A stretch of 64,000 bases of DNA from DATKEJ01 sp963768715 (lineage in GTDB: Bacteria; Bacteroidota; Rhodothermia; Rhodothermales; DATKEJ01): NCBI GenBank assembly GCA_963768715.1, contig CAVYJC010000008.1, positions 248,001 through 312,000 on the forward strand, read 5' to 3'. A program made the translations under genes and the position numbers. Of the stretch, positions 1 through 8,026 are shown piece after piece. A model generated the notes under the pieces. That model had not been told where the DNA came from and searched no databases. It saw nothing but the letters and a program-made list of their open reading frames with translations. Numbering within the stretch: position 1 is the first letter of the stretch; each line of letters opens with the position of its first letter.

Positions 1-513
1 CCGGCCGACGGTGGCAGGATCGTCACGCCAGTCGGACGTCACCTGCTTCTTCAGCGCATTGATCTGGATGAGCAGCGGCCGGCCTACGACGCCGTCCACG
101 AGCAGATCCGTGAGGACGTTACGCAGTGGCTTGTAGAAATAGTTCTCGGCCACGATCAGCTGCCTTCGCGCCTTTTCGGAAGCCGCGATGGCGAGATCCA
201 TATCGGCCAAGGTGAGGAAAGGCGGCTTCTCGACGATGACGTGCTTACCCGCCTGCAGGGCGGTGATGGCGAGCGGAAGGTGCAGATCGGGCGGCGTGCA
301 GATGAAAACCGTGTCCACGTCTGCACTCTCGATTGCTTCTTTGTATGATCCGAAGCTGCCCTTTCCGTCCAGTTCACGGCTGAACCGAGCTGCCTTCTCA
401 CCGTCCCGGCTGGCATAGTGCCGGCTTACCGAGTGGGCCACCTTCTGAAGGGTTTTGCTATGCTTGCGGGTGATGGCGCCGCAGCCGAGAAAGGCGATTG
501 AGAGCATCGTCAT
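1..513 (-). CDS. Gfo/Idh/MocA-family oxidoreductase (N-terminal part)
   Basis: NAD(P)-dependent oxidoreductase of the Gfo/Idh/MocA family, probably acting on a sugar or polyol; the substrate cannot be told from this fragment. Seen: an N-terminal Rossmann start (MLSIAFLGCGAITRKHSK), the V-D-T-V-F-I-C-T-P-P strand-loop around residues 75-85 and the EKPP motif that carries the family's conserved Lys. Only 171 codons are present because the gene runs off the left edge of the window. The ATG at 513 overlaps the TGA of the upstream GMC oxidoreductase (ATGA), so the two are very likely translationally coupled. A second in-frame ATG lies at 507. Confidence 0.85.
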   Translation of the reverse strand, partial: MTMLSIAFLGCGAITRKHSKTLQKVAHSVSRHYASRDGEKAARFSRELDGKGSFGSYKEAIESADVDTVFICTPPDLHLPLAITALQAGKHVIVEKPPFLTLADMDLAIAASEKARRQLIVAENYFYKPLRNVLTDLLVDGVVGRPLLIQINALKKQVTSDWRDDPATVGR

Positions 514-2072
514 GTGGATTGAGGAGACCCACGTTCGACCATGTGATCGGCAACGCGAAGCGCGTTGGCCGCGATGGTGAGGCTGGGATTAATGCCGGCG
601 GACGTCGGCATGAAACTTCCGTCCACGACGAATAGATTGTCGACGCCCCTGAACGCGCAATGCCGATCGAGCGGCGCCGAATCGGGATCGTCGCCCATTC
701 TGACAGAGCCGACGGCGTGCGAGAAAGTCTTGATCTTGTGGACGTAGTTGAACATGGCTCCGGCCCGACGCAGGATTCGCTTCGCCTGGCCGACGAGGGC
801 CGATCGGGCTGCCAGGTCGCGATCTGAATAATGGGAATCTACGACCATTGCGGGCATCCCGAACGCGTCTTTGCGGTTTGCGTCGACGCGGACGCGATTA
901 TCCCGCTGCGGCTGGTCCTCGGCAATAATCAACAGGCCAGTCAAATGACTGACCCCTTTGGCCAGGATCGCGCCGAAAGGTTTTGGAACCATCGCTTCGA
1001 CCAACGACGCCGGCGGTGTCTGAATCTGCTGCATCGTGCCAAGCTTGCCTGCCGGGCTTGCGATTTCGGGATGGCCGTGGTAAAAATCGTGGATGCCAAG
1101 CTGCTTGTGGAACTCACCGACCGGATCCGGTTTTCCCCTGAAAATACCGTATGTGATCGCGTTGCAGTGTCGCATCAGGTATCGGCCAATAGCGTCCCCG
1201 GCCGGATTTACCTCGCCGAGCCCGGATGCAAGCAGGAGGTGCGGCGACGACATGGCCCCGCCGGAAAGGACGAAAGTGCGCCCGCGAAGTTCGAAGCTCG
1301 ATCCGTCGTTCCGGTCCAGGCACACTGCGCTTTCGATTTGGCCGTTGTGCCGACGAAGCTTGGTAACCATTGTGCGCGGGAAGAGCTCCATGCCGCGTGC
1401 CACCAGATCAGGGATGACGACCGTGGCGAGATCATTCTTGGCGTCAATGGCGCACGCGAACGTGTCGCATGTCGTGCAGGCGATGCATTGCGTACGATCG
1501 GGTGACTGCCTGAAGTTGATTGCCAGCGGAAGCCGGAACGGGGAAAGATCGAGACTTCGTGCCGCTGCCTGAATCCGTCGCGAAGTTTCGGAGAGTTTGG
1601 AAGGAGGTTGGGGATAGGGTTGCGTTCGCGGCGGCTCGGTCGGATCTACCCCCGTCGCACCCGAGACGTCGAGGATACGTTCCGCGCGTCCATAATACGG
1701 TTCGAGATCCGCGTACTCGAATGGCCACGCCGCTCCAGAGTCGCCGATGATTTCTTCCTGGGGGTGGAAATCGCCCGACCTGAATCGCATGGAGACGGCG
1801 CCGTAGAAGACGGAGGGGCCGCCGACGCATTCATAATGCCCCGCTTCGTGCGGGCTGCCTTCCTGGTGAACCAGGTACGGAGCATCCATGGCATAGTGGC
1901 TCGTCAGCATGAGCGATCCGCGTGGACCCCAGTTTTCCATGCTCCGCTGTACCCAGTCGCCCCGTTCGACCATGGCGACTCTCCAACCGGCCTCCACTAG
2001 CGTTCGTGCGGCCATCGAGCCGCCGAAGCCGCTGCCGATGATGACGGCATCGAACAATTCGCTTTTAGACAT
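510..2072 (-). CDS. FAD-dependent GMC-family oxidoreductase
   Basis: Flavoenzyme of the glucose-methanol-choline family, oxidising an alcohol or sugar hydroxyl. About 520 residues from the ATG at 2072, chosen because the FAD-binding GSGFGG motif then lies about 12 residues in; a longer in-frame start at 2141 would add 23 residues without family character. Seen: N-terminal dinucleotide fold, a C-x2-C-x2-C-x4-C cluster (CIACTTCDTFAC) followed by AKND mid-protein, and the C-terminal HAVGSVRMG and NPSLTI motifs that carry the usual catalytic His and Asn. Its stop overlaps the start of the Gfo/Idh gene, a common pairing in sugar-oxidising clusters of this phylum. Divergent from the phospholipase-D gene at 2171. 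Confidence 0.88.
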   Translation of the reverse strand: MSKSELFDAVIIGSGFGGSMAARTLVEAGWRVAMVERGDWVQRSMENWGPRGSLMLTSHYAMDAPYLVHQEGSPHEAGHYECVGGPSVFYGAVSMRFRSGDFHPQEEIIGDSGAAWPFEYADLEPYYGRAERILDVSGATGVDPTEPPRTQPYPQPPSKLSETSRRIQAAARSLDLSPFRLPLAINFRQSPDRTQCIACTTCDTFACAIDAKNDLATVVIPDLVARGMELFPRTMVTKLRRHNGQIESAVCLDRNDGSSFELRGRTFVLSGGAMSSPHLLLASGLGEVNPAGDAIGRYLMRHCNAITYGIFRGKPDPVGEFHKQLGIHDFYHGHPEIASPAGKLGTMQQIQTPPASLVEAMVPKPFGAILAKGVSHLTGLLIIAEDQPQRDNRVRVDANRKDAFGMPAMVVDSHYSDRDLAARSALVGQAKRILRRAGAMFNYVHKIKTFSHAVGSVRMGDDPDSAPLDRHCAFRGVDNLFVVDGSFMPTSAGINPSLTIAANALRVADHMVERGSPQST

Positions 2073-2170
2073 GGATGGATTTTTGGATCTTCGCACCGTG
2101 CTTCCACGGTAATGAGTCGCCTTTGCGGTGCGAATGTACACACGTCGACGCGCCCACGTATCGAATACAC

Positions 2171-3256
2171 ATGAAAACCACCCTTCTGGTTGGCTCTGAA
2201 AACTTCTGGGAATCGCTTGAGGCTGATATTCGCTCCGCCTCGAGCTCAGTGCTCGTCCAGACGCTGTCGTTCGAGGGAGACGCGACCGGACAGGGTCTCT
2301 CGGAGGCGATGAGGGCGTCCAACGCGACCGACCGCCGGATTATCGTCGACTGCTTCACGAAGCACTTCATCTCGGATCGCTCGGTGCATTCGCGGAAAAA
2401 CAAGAAAGACCCCGAGCACCGAAGAGAAGTGCTCGCCACGTCGCAGATGATCAACGATAACCGCGCTGCAGGCGTCGACGTCCGATTCGTAAACCCTTTC
2501 GGTTTTCTCTTCAGAAAGATTCCCGGCCGCAATCACAAGAAGATGATTCTCGTCGACGATCGGATCACGTACATCGGCGGCATCAATTTCAGTGATCACA
2601 ATTTTCTCTGGCATGACATGATGCTTCGGATCGATGATCCGGCCGTCGCCGCTTTCATGCGCGCCGACTTCGAGACGACATGGTCGGGAGAGGATCGGTT
2701 TGTCGAAGGACGCTTCGAGGGACTCGACATCTATCTCGTCGATGGAAAATCCAACGAGTCGACATTCGCCCGACTCTTCGATCTGATCGCAGGCGCCCGC
2801 CGTTCCATCTTCATCGAGAGTCCGTACCTCTCATTCCCCTTCTACAAATATCTCAGAGAGGCGGTATCGCGCGGCGTCGAGGTGACGGTTCTCACGCCCG
2901 ATCTCAATAATCGGAAGGCCGTGCAGCGCTATACCGAGTGGGAGGCGGCCCGTTCGGGGATCAACCTCAGATTTTACCTGCCCGAGATGACGCATCTCAA
3001 AGCCATGCTCGTCGACGAGGAGAAGCTTGTCGTGGGATCGTCGAACTTCGATTACCTGAGCTACCGGGCGCAACAGGAAGTCATTGCCGTCGTGGAGAGA
3101 CCGGATCTCGTGGCGGATTTCATACGCAAGGTGCGCGACCCGGATCTTGGCGCTTCCCGCCCCGCGGAAGTAAGCGCACCGAAGAAATCGACGTATTTGC
3201 TCTACGGTCTGATGCGGGTTGTAGGGAAGGCGGCCGTTACGGTAGCGAAATTCTAA
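2171..3256 (+). CDS. Phospholipase D / cardiolipin synthase-like protein
   Basis: Two-domain PLD-superfamily enzyme of 361 residues. Seen: two HKD motifs, NHKKMILVDD with a following GGINFSDH (about residues 121-140) and THLKAMLVDEEK followed by GSSNFDYLS (about residue 275), the duplicated active site of cardiolipin synthases and other phosphatidyltransferases. There are no N-terminal membrane segments, unlike classical ClsA, so a soluble or peripheral phosphodiesterase/transferase is equally possible. The ATG at 2171 is preferred over one at 2075 because the intervening 32 residues are unlike the family and MKTTLLVGSENFW begins the first PLD fold. It is divergent from the GMC gene and converges on the 3440-4288 gene across a heptad-repeat spacer. 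Confidence 0.82.
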   Translation: MKTTLLVGSENFWESLEADIRSASSSVLVQTLSFEGDATGQGLSEAMRASNATDRRIIVDCFTKHFISDRSVHSRKNKKDPEHRREVLATSQMINDNRAAGVDVRFVNPFGFLFRKIPGRNHKKMILVDDRITYIGGINFSDHNFLWHDMMLRIDDPAVAAFMRADFETTWSGEDRFVEGRFEGLDIYLVDGKSNESTFARLFDLIAGARRSIFIESPYLSFPFYKYLREAVSRGVEVTVLTPDLNNRKAVQRYTEWEAARSGINLRFYLPEMTHLKAMLVDEEKLVVGSSNFDYLSYRAQQEVIAVVERPDLVADFIRKVRDPDLGASRPAEVSAPKKSTYLLYGLMRVVGKAAVTVAKF

Positions 3257-3261
3257 ATAAC

Positions 3262-3422
3262 ACCAAACACCAAACATCAAATACCAAACTTTGGACACGA
3301 GCATTCGAACCGAACCGAAATACGGGGTGCTTCAGTTGGCAGGCCTCCTCCGGGGGAAACGGCGTGCACCGGCTCTATTCGCCGCTAGTCGAAGTTTGGT
3401 ATTTGAAGTTTGGTGTTTGAAG
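3262..3422. repeat. Heptamer tandem array in two inverted arms
   Basis: Left arm 3262-3289 is four 7-bp units of ACCAAAC (one ATCAAAT variant). Right arm 3394-3422 holds the same unit on the other strand (GTTTGGT, with GTTTGAA/ATTTGAA variants). Over about 23 bp the arms are reverse complements with one mismatch, so a long stem with a roughly 100-nt loop is possible. It fills the space between two convergent genes (stops at 3256 and 3440) and could act as a two-way transcription barrier; that role is inference. Confidence 0.85.
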
Positions 3423-3439
3423 TTATCCAGACCTGCCGT

Positions 3440-4288
3440 TCAATCAGCACCAAGCAGTAGCGAGTAGCAGCCTTCGACCGCCCCGCGGAGGAACGACTCC
3501 ACGGCTTCGAGTTGGTCTTCAGATCGATTGTGGGCGACAACCCGATCTGCCTGAAGCAAGGCGCCGGTCCAGCCCAATGTCTGCCACGTTCCTCCCGAGG
3601 CGAGGGGTGGAAGGCGGTCGGCGGTGAGGAAGGGCCAAGGCGTTACGTAGAAATAGGGCTGATCATTGGCAGCGTCGCCGGGAGAAAGTCCGATGCCGAT
3701 ACTGCGGGCCTGATCGGGATCCACTTCGGGATCGAGGCTCACCAGGCTCGCGATGTCGAAATGGTGCGGCCAGCAGCGGATCGGGGATACGTGTTCGCGA
3801 TCACTCACGACGCGGCTGATGACGAGCTTCGCGTTGTGGTACCAGGAGCTGAGCTCGTGAAAGTGTTTCCCGGGTCGCAGCGCAAACCGACCTCGCGAAG
3901 CGATCGGGTGATTCGGCATGTCGTGATCCGGACGCGTCAGCATGACCGGCTCGCCGAGGTAGCGCTCAATGGTGACAGTCAGCCACGCATAGGCTTCTTC
4001 GAGCGTGCGGTTATTGACGGTCGCCGAATCGAAAATCTCCCCATCTCCGTCGAAAAGGACGAGTTCAAGGGTTGCCGGATCCAGCGCTACGCGAAAGGTC
4101 GGGTCTGTGGACGACGGCTGGCTGATCATCCTGCCGTCCTCGAATGAGAGACTCAGGTGTGACCACGCAGGCATTGCGCTGACGAACGTGTAGCCCACCG
4201 AGGCGACGACCTGCACTGCCCAATGCAGCTGTAAGCGCGCGTCGACGAGTCGATCAGGTTCAGCTCTACCAAGAAGACGCCAGATCAT
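3440..4288 (-). CDS. Uncharacterised conserved-looking protein (282 aa)
   Basis: I do not recognise a family. The frame looks truly coding: clean codon use, no low-complexity sequence, a plausible ATG at 4288 and a full 282 residues. Seen: an aromatic- and His-rich centre (HFHELSSWYHN, then a CWPHHFD motif near residue 175) and a C-terminal YFYVTPWPF segment. No signal peptide or membrane helices, so probably cytoplasmic. The CWPHHFD pattern could be a metal or ligand site, but that is a guess. It lies upstream of, and co-directional with, no obvious partner; its 3' end faces the PLD gene. Confidence 0.6.
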   Translation of the reverse strand: MIWRLLGRAEPDRLVDARLQLHWAVQVVASVGYTFVSAMPAWSHLSLSFEDGRMISQPSSTDPTFRVALDPATLELVLFDGDGEIFDSATVNNRTLEEAYAWLTVTIERYLGEPVMLTRPDHDMPNHPIASRGRFALRPGKHFHELSSWYHNAKLVISRVVSDREHVSPIRCWPHHFDIASLVSLDPEVDPDQARSIGIGLSPGDAANDQPYFYVTPWPFLTADRLPPLASGGTWQTLGWTGALLQADRVVAHNRSEDQLEAVESFLRGAVEGCYSLLLGAD

Positions 4289-4369
4289 TCCGTCAGATTA
4301 TGCACGTTAACCTTGGAAGGTAAGGACGGTGAGTCTGATCGATGACATCCTTGAAAGGTTTTTCGAATT

Positions 4370-4741
4370 TCATCCCTCCGAGTTTCCGGCAACCATCAAT
4401 GCCGCACCGAGAAGACCGAAATCCTTGAACAAGCCGGCGAGCGTTGGACCCACCGAACCCGATTCGGATGAGAAGAGCCGTGGAATCCAAATCGTGCCGA
4501 TAAACAGCAGCAAAACCACGGCGAGAGCCCAGGCCGCCTGCTTGGCCAACTTCCCGGTGACGAGTGCAGTTGCTGCTGCGAGAAAGGCGACCCCGATCAG
4601 GTAGACCCAGAGAACGCCCCCTGGCATGAACGATGGGACCATCCCGACAAAGATGTGCGACATCGTCAAATGCATTACGCCGAAACCGGCGAACGGCACG
4701 GCATAGAGCATTCGTCCGGCCGTCTGAATGGGTAACTTCAT
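4370..4741 (-). CDS. DoxX-family small membrane protein
   Basis: A 123-residue integral membrane protein with about four predicted hydrophobic helices: residues 8-28, 44-62, 66-84 and 100-118. The N-terminal GRMLYAVPFAGFGVMHL and the following PGG resemble the DoxX/SURF4-like group, whose members are tied loosely to redox or membrane stress functions; no precise role can be given. The length is normal for the family. Start at the ATG at 4741. The 81 bp between it and the upstream gene, and the 123 bp on its other side, show no further features. Confidence 0.65.
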   Translation of the reverse strand: MKLPIQTAGRMLYAVPFAGFGVMHLTMSHIFVGMVPSFMPGGVLWVYLIGVAFLAAATALVTGKLAKQAAWALAVVLLLFIGTIWIPRLFSSESGSVGPTLAGLFKDFGLLGAALMVAGNSEG

Positions 4742-4864
4742 GGTTGCTGCGGGTTATCTGTTGCCGGATGAACGTGATCCCTGCTCGACGCGCAGTCAAG
4801 CCCCCTCGAGCGGCTCTCCACAGTATTTGCAGAATGACGCGTCCGATTCGTGCCCTTCACGCAA

Positions 4865-5380
4865 TCAGGGCGCCGCCTCGACCACCCGCCAGAGGTACCA
4901 ACTGGCCACGGATCGATACGGACGCCAGTGCTCGCATCGCTGCTCCAGATCCCTCGGCGCCGGAAGTTCATCGAGCCCGAAGATCAGCATGTATCCTTTT
5001 CGCACACCAAGATCGGTCACGGGCAGGATATCTGCCCTGCCAAGACGGAATATCAGGAGCATCTCCACGGTCCAGCGGCCGATTCCACGGACCACCGTGA
5101 GTCGCTCGACGATCTCCTCATTATCGAGTTCGTGCAATTCGTTGAGCGTCGGGACCGTTTCGTCCAAAACCCTTGCGGCAAGATCCTTCACGCTGGCGAC
5201 TTTAGCCCAGGAGAGGCCGGCGTCGCGCAACGTTTGATCCGGCGTGCGGAGAACACTCGCCGGCGTCAACGGGTCCTCACCCACGGCGCGAACGACACGG
5301 CCAAGAATTGCGGCGGCTGCCTTGCCGGACAATTGCTGATTCACGATGGACCTCACAAGCATCTGAAAAGGATCCATCAT
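4865..5380 (-). CDS. AlkA-like DNA-3-methyladenine glycosylase (HhH-GPD), 5' end damaged
   Basis: Base-excision repair glycosylase of the HhH-GPD superfamily that removes alkylated purines. Seen: QMLVRSIVNQQLSGKAA helix, the helix-hairpin-helix LTVVRGIGRWTVEMLL, and the catalytic Asp in ADILPVTDLGV. The first ATG (5380) would start inside a helix normally found about 37 residues into these proteins. The missing N-terminus is visible upstream in the same frame (residues reading YDPNEALAHLRQADPTLGK from about 5479), but no ATG, GTG or TTG precedes it before the GTGCGGG heptad array at 5491 and a stop beyond. So the native start seems to have been replaced by the repeat. Either a shortened protein is made or the gene is dead. 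Confidence 0.75.
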   Translation of the reverse strand: MMDPFQMLVRSIVNQQLSGKAAAAILGRVVRAVGEDPLTPASVLRTPDQTLRDAGLSWAKVASVKDLAARVLDETVPTLNELHELDNEEIVERLTVVRGIGRWTVEMLLIFRLGRADILPVTDLGVRKGYMLIFGLDELPAPRDLEQRCEHWRPYRSVASWYLWRVVEAAP

Positions 5381-5490
5381 TTCGTGGATCTCGATTAAGT
5401 ACGGCCCTACCTCGTCGATCAGCTTTCCGAGCGTTGGATCGGCCTGCCTCAGATGAGCCAGTGCCTCGTTTGGGTCGTATTGGAGACGAA

Positions 5491-5518
5491 GTGCGGGGTG
5501 CGGGGTGCGGCGTGCGGA
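5491..5518. repeat. Heptamer array, unit GTGCGGG
   Basis: Four exact-period 7-bp units (GTGCGGG twice, then GTGCGGC and GTGCGGA). The array directly abuts the recognisable N-terminal codons of the AlkA-like glycosylase and occupies the place where its start codon should be. Confidence 0.8.
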
Positions 5519-5573
5519 GCTGCAAGTATCAGAAAATGTTATTCATATAGTTAAAGCTTTTGAAAGTCACTCG

Positions 5574-5608
5574 ACTAGAAGCTGAAGACTAGAAGACTAG
5601 CAAGACTA
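5574..5608. repeat. Heptamer array (ACTAGAA / GACTAGC-type) inside the DinB 3' end
   Basis: Five units with a 7-bp period (ACTAGAA, GCTGAAG and variants). It overlaps the last codons and stop of the DinB gene, so the final ten or so residues of that protein are repeat-encoded. Confidence 0.7.
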
Positions 5609-6126
5609 CCATCCCTCGCGCTCAGTAGTGAGGTGATGTGCGCGACGTGGTGGCGTGAATGCCAGGCATACTGGGCGAGGAGGTAGTCCATCGTGATCTC
5701 CCCCCACTCAGGATGAGATACTTTCCTTGCCCAGTCGGCATCGCTCAGCGATCCGATGAGGCGGTCCCAACGTTTATGAAGCGCCTCGAGAAGGTCGAGT
5801 GAGACATCGATGGAGCCCGAACGACCATCCGGCAGATCGGCCCAGAGATCCTGGTCGTAGGTCTTGATGACCGGTTCGTCTTCTGTAACGCCCCATTTCA
5901 TGCGGATGTAGGCGTTGAGGTGGCTGTCGGGGACGTGATGCACGACCTGTCGCACCGTCCAGCCGTCGGGTCGATACGGCGTATCGAGTTGTTCGTCGCT
6001 CAGGTCTTTGACGGCGAGGCGAAGTTGTGCCGGACAATCTGCAATCGTTGCCCGATGCTGTTTACGTTCTTCGGGAGTCAACCTGAAGACCGGCTCGAAT
6101 GGGCCGATCGGGTATCGGAGGTCCAT
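5575..6126 (-). CDS. DinB/YfiT-type metal-dependent hydrolase
   Basis: Four-helix-bundle DinB-superfamily protein of about 183 residues, closest to the YfiT/bacillithiol-transferase-like group. Seen: the DLRYPIGPF start, RPDGWTVRQVVHHVPDSH carrying the first metal His, and the C-terminal WHSRHHVAHI with the other two metal His residues. The ATG at 6126 is used because it places DLRYPIGPF at the N-terminus; an upstream in-frame ATG at 6240 lies within a terminator hairpin. The last residues (SLASLLVFSF) come from a heptad repeat and are unlike the family, so the native tail has probably been overwritten. The substrate thiol is unknown. Confidence 0.8.
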   Translation of the reverse strand: MDLRYPIGPFEPVFRLTPEERKQHRATIADCPAQLRLAVKDLSDEQLDTPYRPDGWTVRQVVHHVPDSHLNAYIRMKWGVTEDEPVIKTYDQDLWADLPDGRSGSIDVSLDLLEALHKRWDRLIGSLSDADWARKVSHPEWGEITMDYLLAQYAWHSRHHVAHITSLLSARDGSLASLLVFSF

Positions 6127-6190
6127 GGTGGCAGAAATGATTCGTGGACGGATGTCTAACGTACGAAACGAAAGCCCACAAGATGCAACG

Positions 6191-6223
6191 AAAAAGGGGC
6201 ACGGGGGAGAGTTCCCGTGCCCC
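6191..6223 (-). terminator. Intrinsic terminator
   Basis: Perfect 10-bp stem GGGGCACGGG / CCCGTGCCCC (6196-6205 and 6214-6223) with an 8-nt loop. On the minus strand it is followed by TTTTT. It lies 27 bp beyond the 3' end of the DUF4097-like gene and before the DinB start. Confidence 0.85.
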
Positions 6224-6249
6224 TGGCGAGACGGAACCACCAGGCCGTC

Positions 6250-7067
6250 TCAACCGCGCGTTACAACAACGCCCCCGTTGGTTGTCACGGCGCGAATTCT
6301 CCTTCCACCGTCTCCCAGCTTGGCCGAAAGGTGTCGATCGAAGCGCCCTTCGATCATTACCGGAAAATCGATCTCCGCCTTGCCGTTGACCGTGCTGGTC
6401 TCCAGGTCGGCCGAATAATTTTCAGGCACCATGATTTTGACGCCGCCGTTTACGGTTTCGACGTTGAGACCGTCGCCATCCCAGTGGTCGCCGTCGAGGT
6501 CTATTGAAATGCCGCCGTTCGTCGTCTTACCGGATACCTTCCCGGCGAGGTCTTCGAGGTGGATTCCACCGTTCGTCGTTTCGAACCGGGCCTGCCCACT
6601 CAGATTCGATATCGATATGCCGCCGTTCATCGATTCGAGATCCACGTTCGAATTCGCGGGCGCAAATACTTCGAAGGAGACAGAGAACCACTCGTGACGT
6701 CCTCCTTTAGGTCCGTCCGCTTTGATCGTTCCATCGGTGTCGAGACGCACGTTCCGGGCCAGCGCATGGGCGTCATTCTCGGACTTCGCGTTCGCGACAA
6801 CTTTCGCCCGGACCAGAATCTGATCCTTGTCCCATCCGTGCACCTTTATCCCGCCGTTTGGACTCGCGTCGACGCGAATTACGTCGCGATTGCCGTCGAG
6901 CGTGACTTCGCGAACCTCGCAGTAGTGGTTGCCGTCATCGTTCCAGTCGTCGTCATGCGTGCACCAGTCGTCGTCCGTGTTAATTCTAACTGATTGTGCT
7001 GTCGCGATCCTGCTGATACAAGGATGGCTGCGAACGCGACGAGTCGCGTGATATACTTGATCGTCAT
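6250..7067 (-). pseudogene. DUF4097-type secreted adhesin-like protein, one frameshift
   Basis: Secreted repeat protein of the DUF4097 (putative adhesin, right-handed beta-helix) type. From 6843 downward the frame carries six regularly spaced NGG turns (MNGGISI, TNGGIHL, TNGGISI, VNGGVKI, TNGGVVV), one per strand-turn. A signal peptide (MTIKYITRLVAFAAILVS) starts at 7067 in another frame. The two halves join with a single missing base near 7005-7015, giving an expected SATAQS cleavage region followed by an acidic stretch rich in D, W and H. As read, the signal peptide is severed from the domain: either a sequencing error or a true loss. A strong terminator follows at 6191-6223. Confidence 0.72.
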
Positions 7068-7240
7068 TTCTCCGTCACCGTTTTGGTTGAATCCTGTTGA
7101 CGGTGACTGATACGAGAGAAGATGCTAAAAAGTTAGCCTCTTTTTTATGGATGCCCTCAGCGGGCTTCGAAACGTTCGCGACACAGCGGACATTCCGGCG
7201 GGATGTCCCTGCGTCAGGTGTTTTTCCACGGGAATCGGTA

Positions 7241-7443
7241 TCGGACATGCCGTTGGGATCGGACATGCCGTTGGGATCGGACATGCCGTTGGGATCGGAC
7301 ATGCCGTTGGGATCGGACATGCCGCTGGGATCGGACATGCCGTTGGGATCGGACATGCCGTTGGGATCGGACATGCCGCTGGGATCGGACATGCCGTTGG
7401 GATCGGACATGCCGCTGGGATCGGACATGCCGTTGGCATGTCC
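7241..7443. repeat. 18-bp tandem array (11 units) ending in a hairpin
   Basis: Eleven head-to-tail copies of TCGGACATGCCGTTGGGA, identical except for CGT/CGC at one position (C in units 5, 8 and 10). There are no spacers, so it is not a CRISPR. The last unit runs into a perfect hairpin GGACATGCC-GTT-GGCATGTCC (7423-7443), and a GGGATGTCCCT relic sits at 7200, before the array. It looks like the half-site of a REP-type palindrome that has been amplified. It lies just downstream (3') of tag. All reading frames through it are open, which creates false long ORFs. Confidence 0.92.
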
Positions 7444-7447
7444 CTAC

Positions 7448-8026
7448 TTAAACCGGTTGATACCGAAAACAGGTCACCGTGTGGTCGTTCACCATGCCCA
7501 CTGCCTGCATAAACGCGTAGCAGATTGTCGATCCGACGAACTTGAAGCCGCGGGCCTTCAAATCCTTGCTGAGTCTGTCGGACTCCGGTGTCGTCGCGGG
7601 GTAGTCGCCGATGGTCTTAAATGCATTCTGAATCGGCTTGGCATCCACGAATTGCCATACGTAGGCCGCAAACGAGCCGAATTCTTCCTGGACTTTGAGG
7701 AACTGCCGTGCGTTTTCGACGGTGGCTTGCACCTTGAGGCGGTTGCGAACGATGCCCGGATCCGTCAGGATCTCTTGCTGCCGCTCCGCGGTGAATCGCG
7801 CTACAACCTCCGGATCGAAATCCGCAAAGTTGGCGCGATAGCCCTCGCGCTTCTTCAGGATGGTGCTCCAACTGAGTCCGGCCTGTGCTCCCTCCAGAAT
7901 GAGGAATTCGAAAAGGACGCGGTCGTCGTGCACGGGCACGCCCCACTCCTCATCATGGTATTTCTGATAGAGGGGATCGTCACCCACCCACGGACACCGG
8001 ACGATCGAATTCCCGTGCCCACTCAT
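7448..8026 (-). CDS. tag: DNA-3-methyladenine glycosylase I
   Basis: Cytoplasmic base-excision enzyme that removes 3-methyladenine. 192 residues, the normal size. Seen: RCPWVGDDPLYQKYHDEEWG at the N-terminus with the first zinc Cys and the conserved Trp/Glu pocket residues, LEGAQAGLSWSTIL, and a C-terminal NDHTVTCFRY that supplies the remaining zinc His/Cys. The ATG at 8026 overlaps the TGA of the dehydrogenase upstream (ATGA), so tag is the last gene of a three-gene translationally coupled unit. With the AlkA-like gene 2 kb away the region holds two alkylation-repair glycosylases. Confidence 0.95.
   Translation of the reverse strand: MSGHGNSIVRCPWVGDDPLYQKYHDEEWGVPVHDDRVLFEFLILEGAQAGLSWSTILKKREGYRANFADFDPEVVARFTAERQQEILTDPGIVRNRLKVQATVENARQFLKVQEEFGSFAAYVWQFVDAKPIQNAFKTIGDYPATTPESDRLSKDLKARGFKFVGSTICYAFMQAVGMVNDHTVTCFRYQPV

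Noticed and set aside
831..1505. A 224-codon plus-strand frame inside the GMC gene
   Set aside because: Antisense to a well-supported flavoenzyme and without family motifs.
7119..7148. Hairpin GCTAA-AAAG-TTAGC followed by CTCTTTTTT on the plus strand, like a terminator
   Set aside because: The stem is only 5 bp and no plus-strand gene ends before it.
7241..7443. Possible CRISPR array
   Set aside because: Units are contiguous, 18 bp and without spacers, and no cas gene is present.
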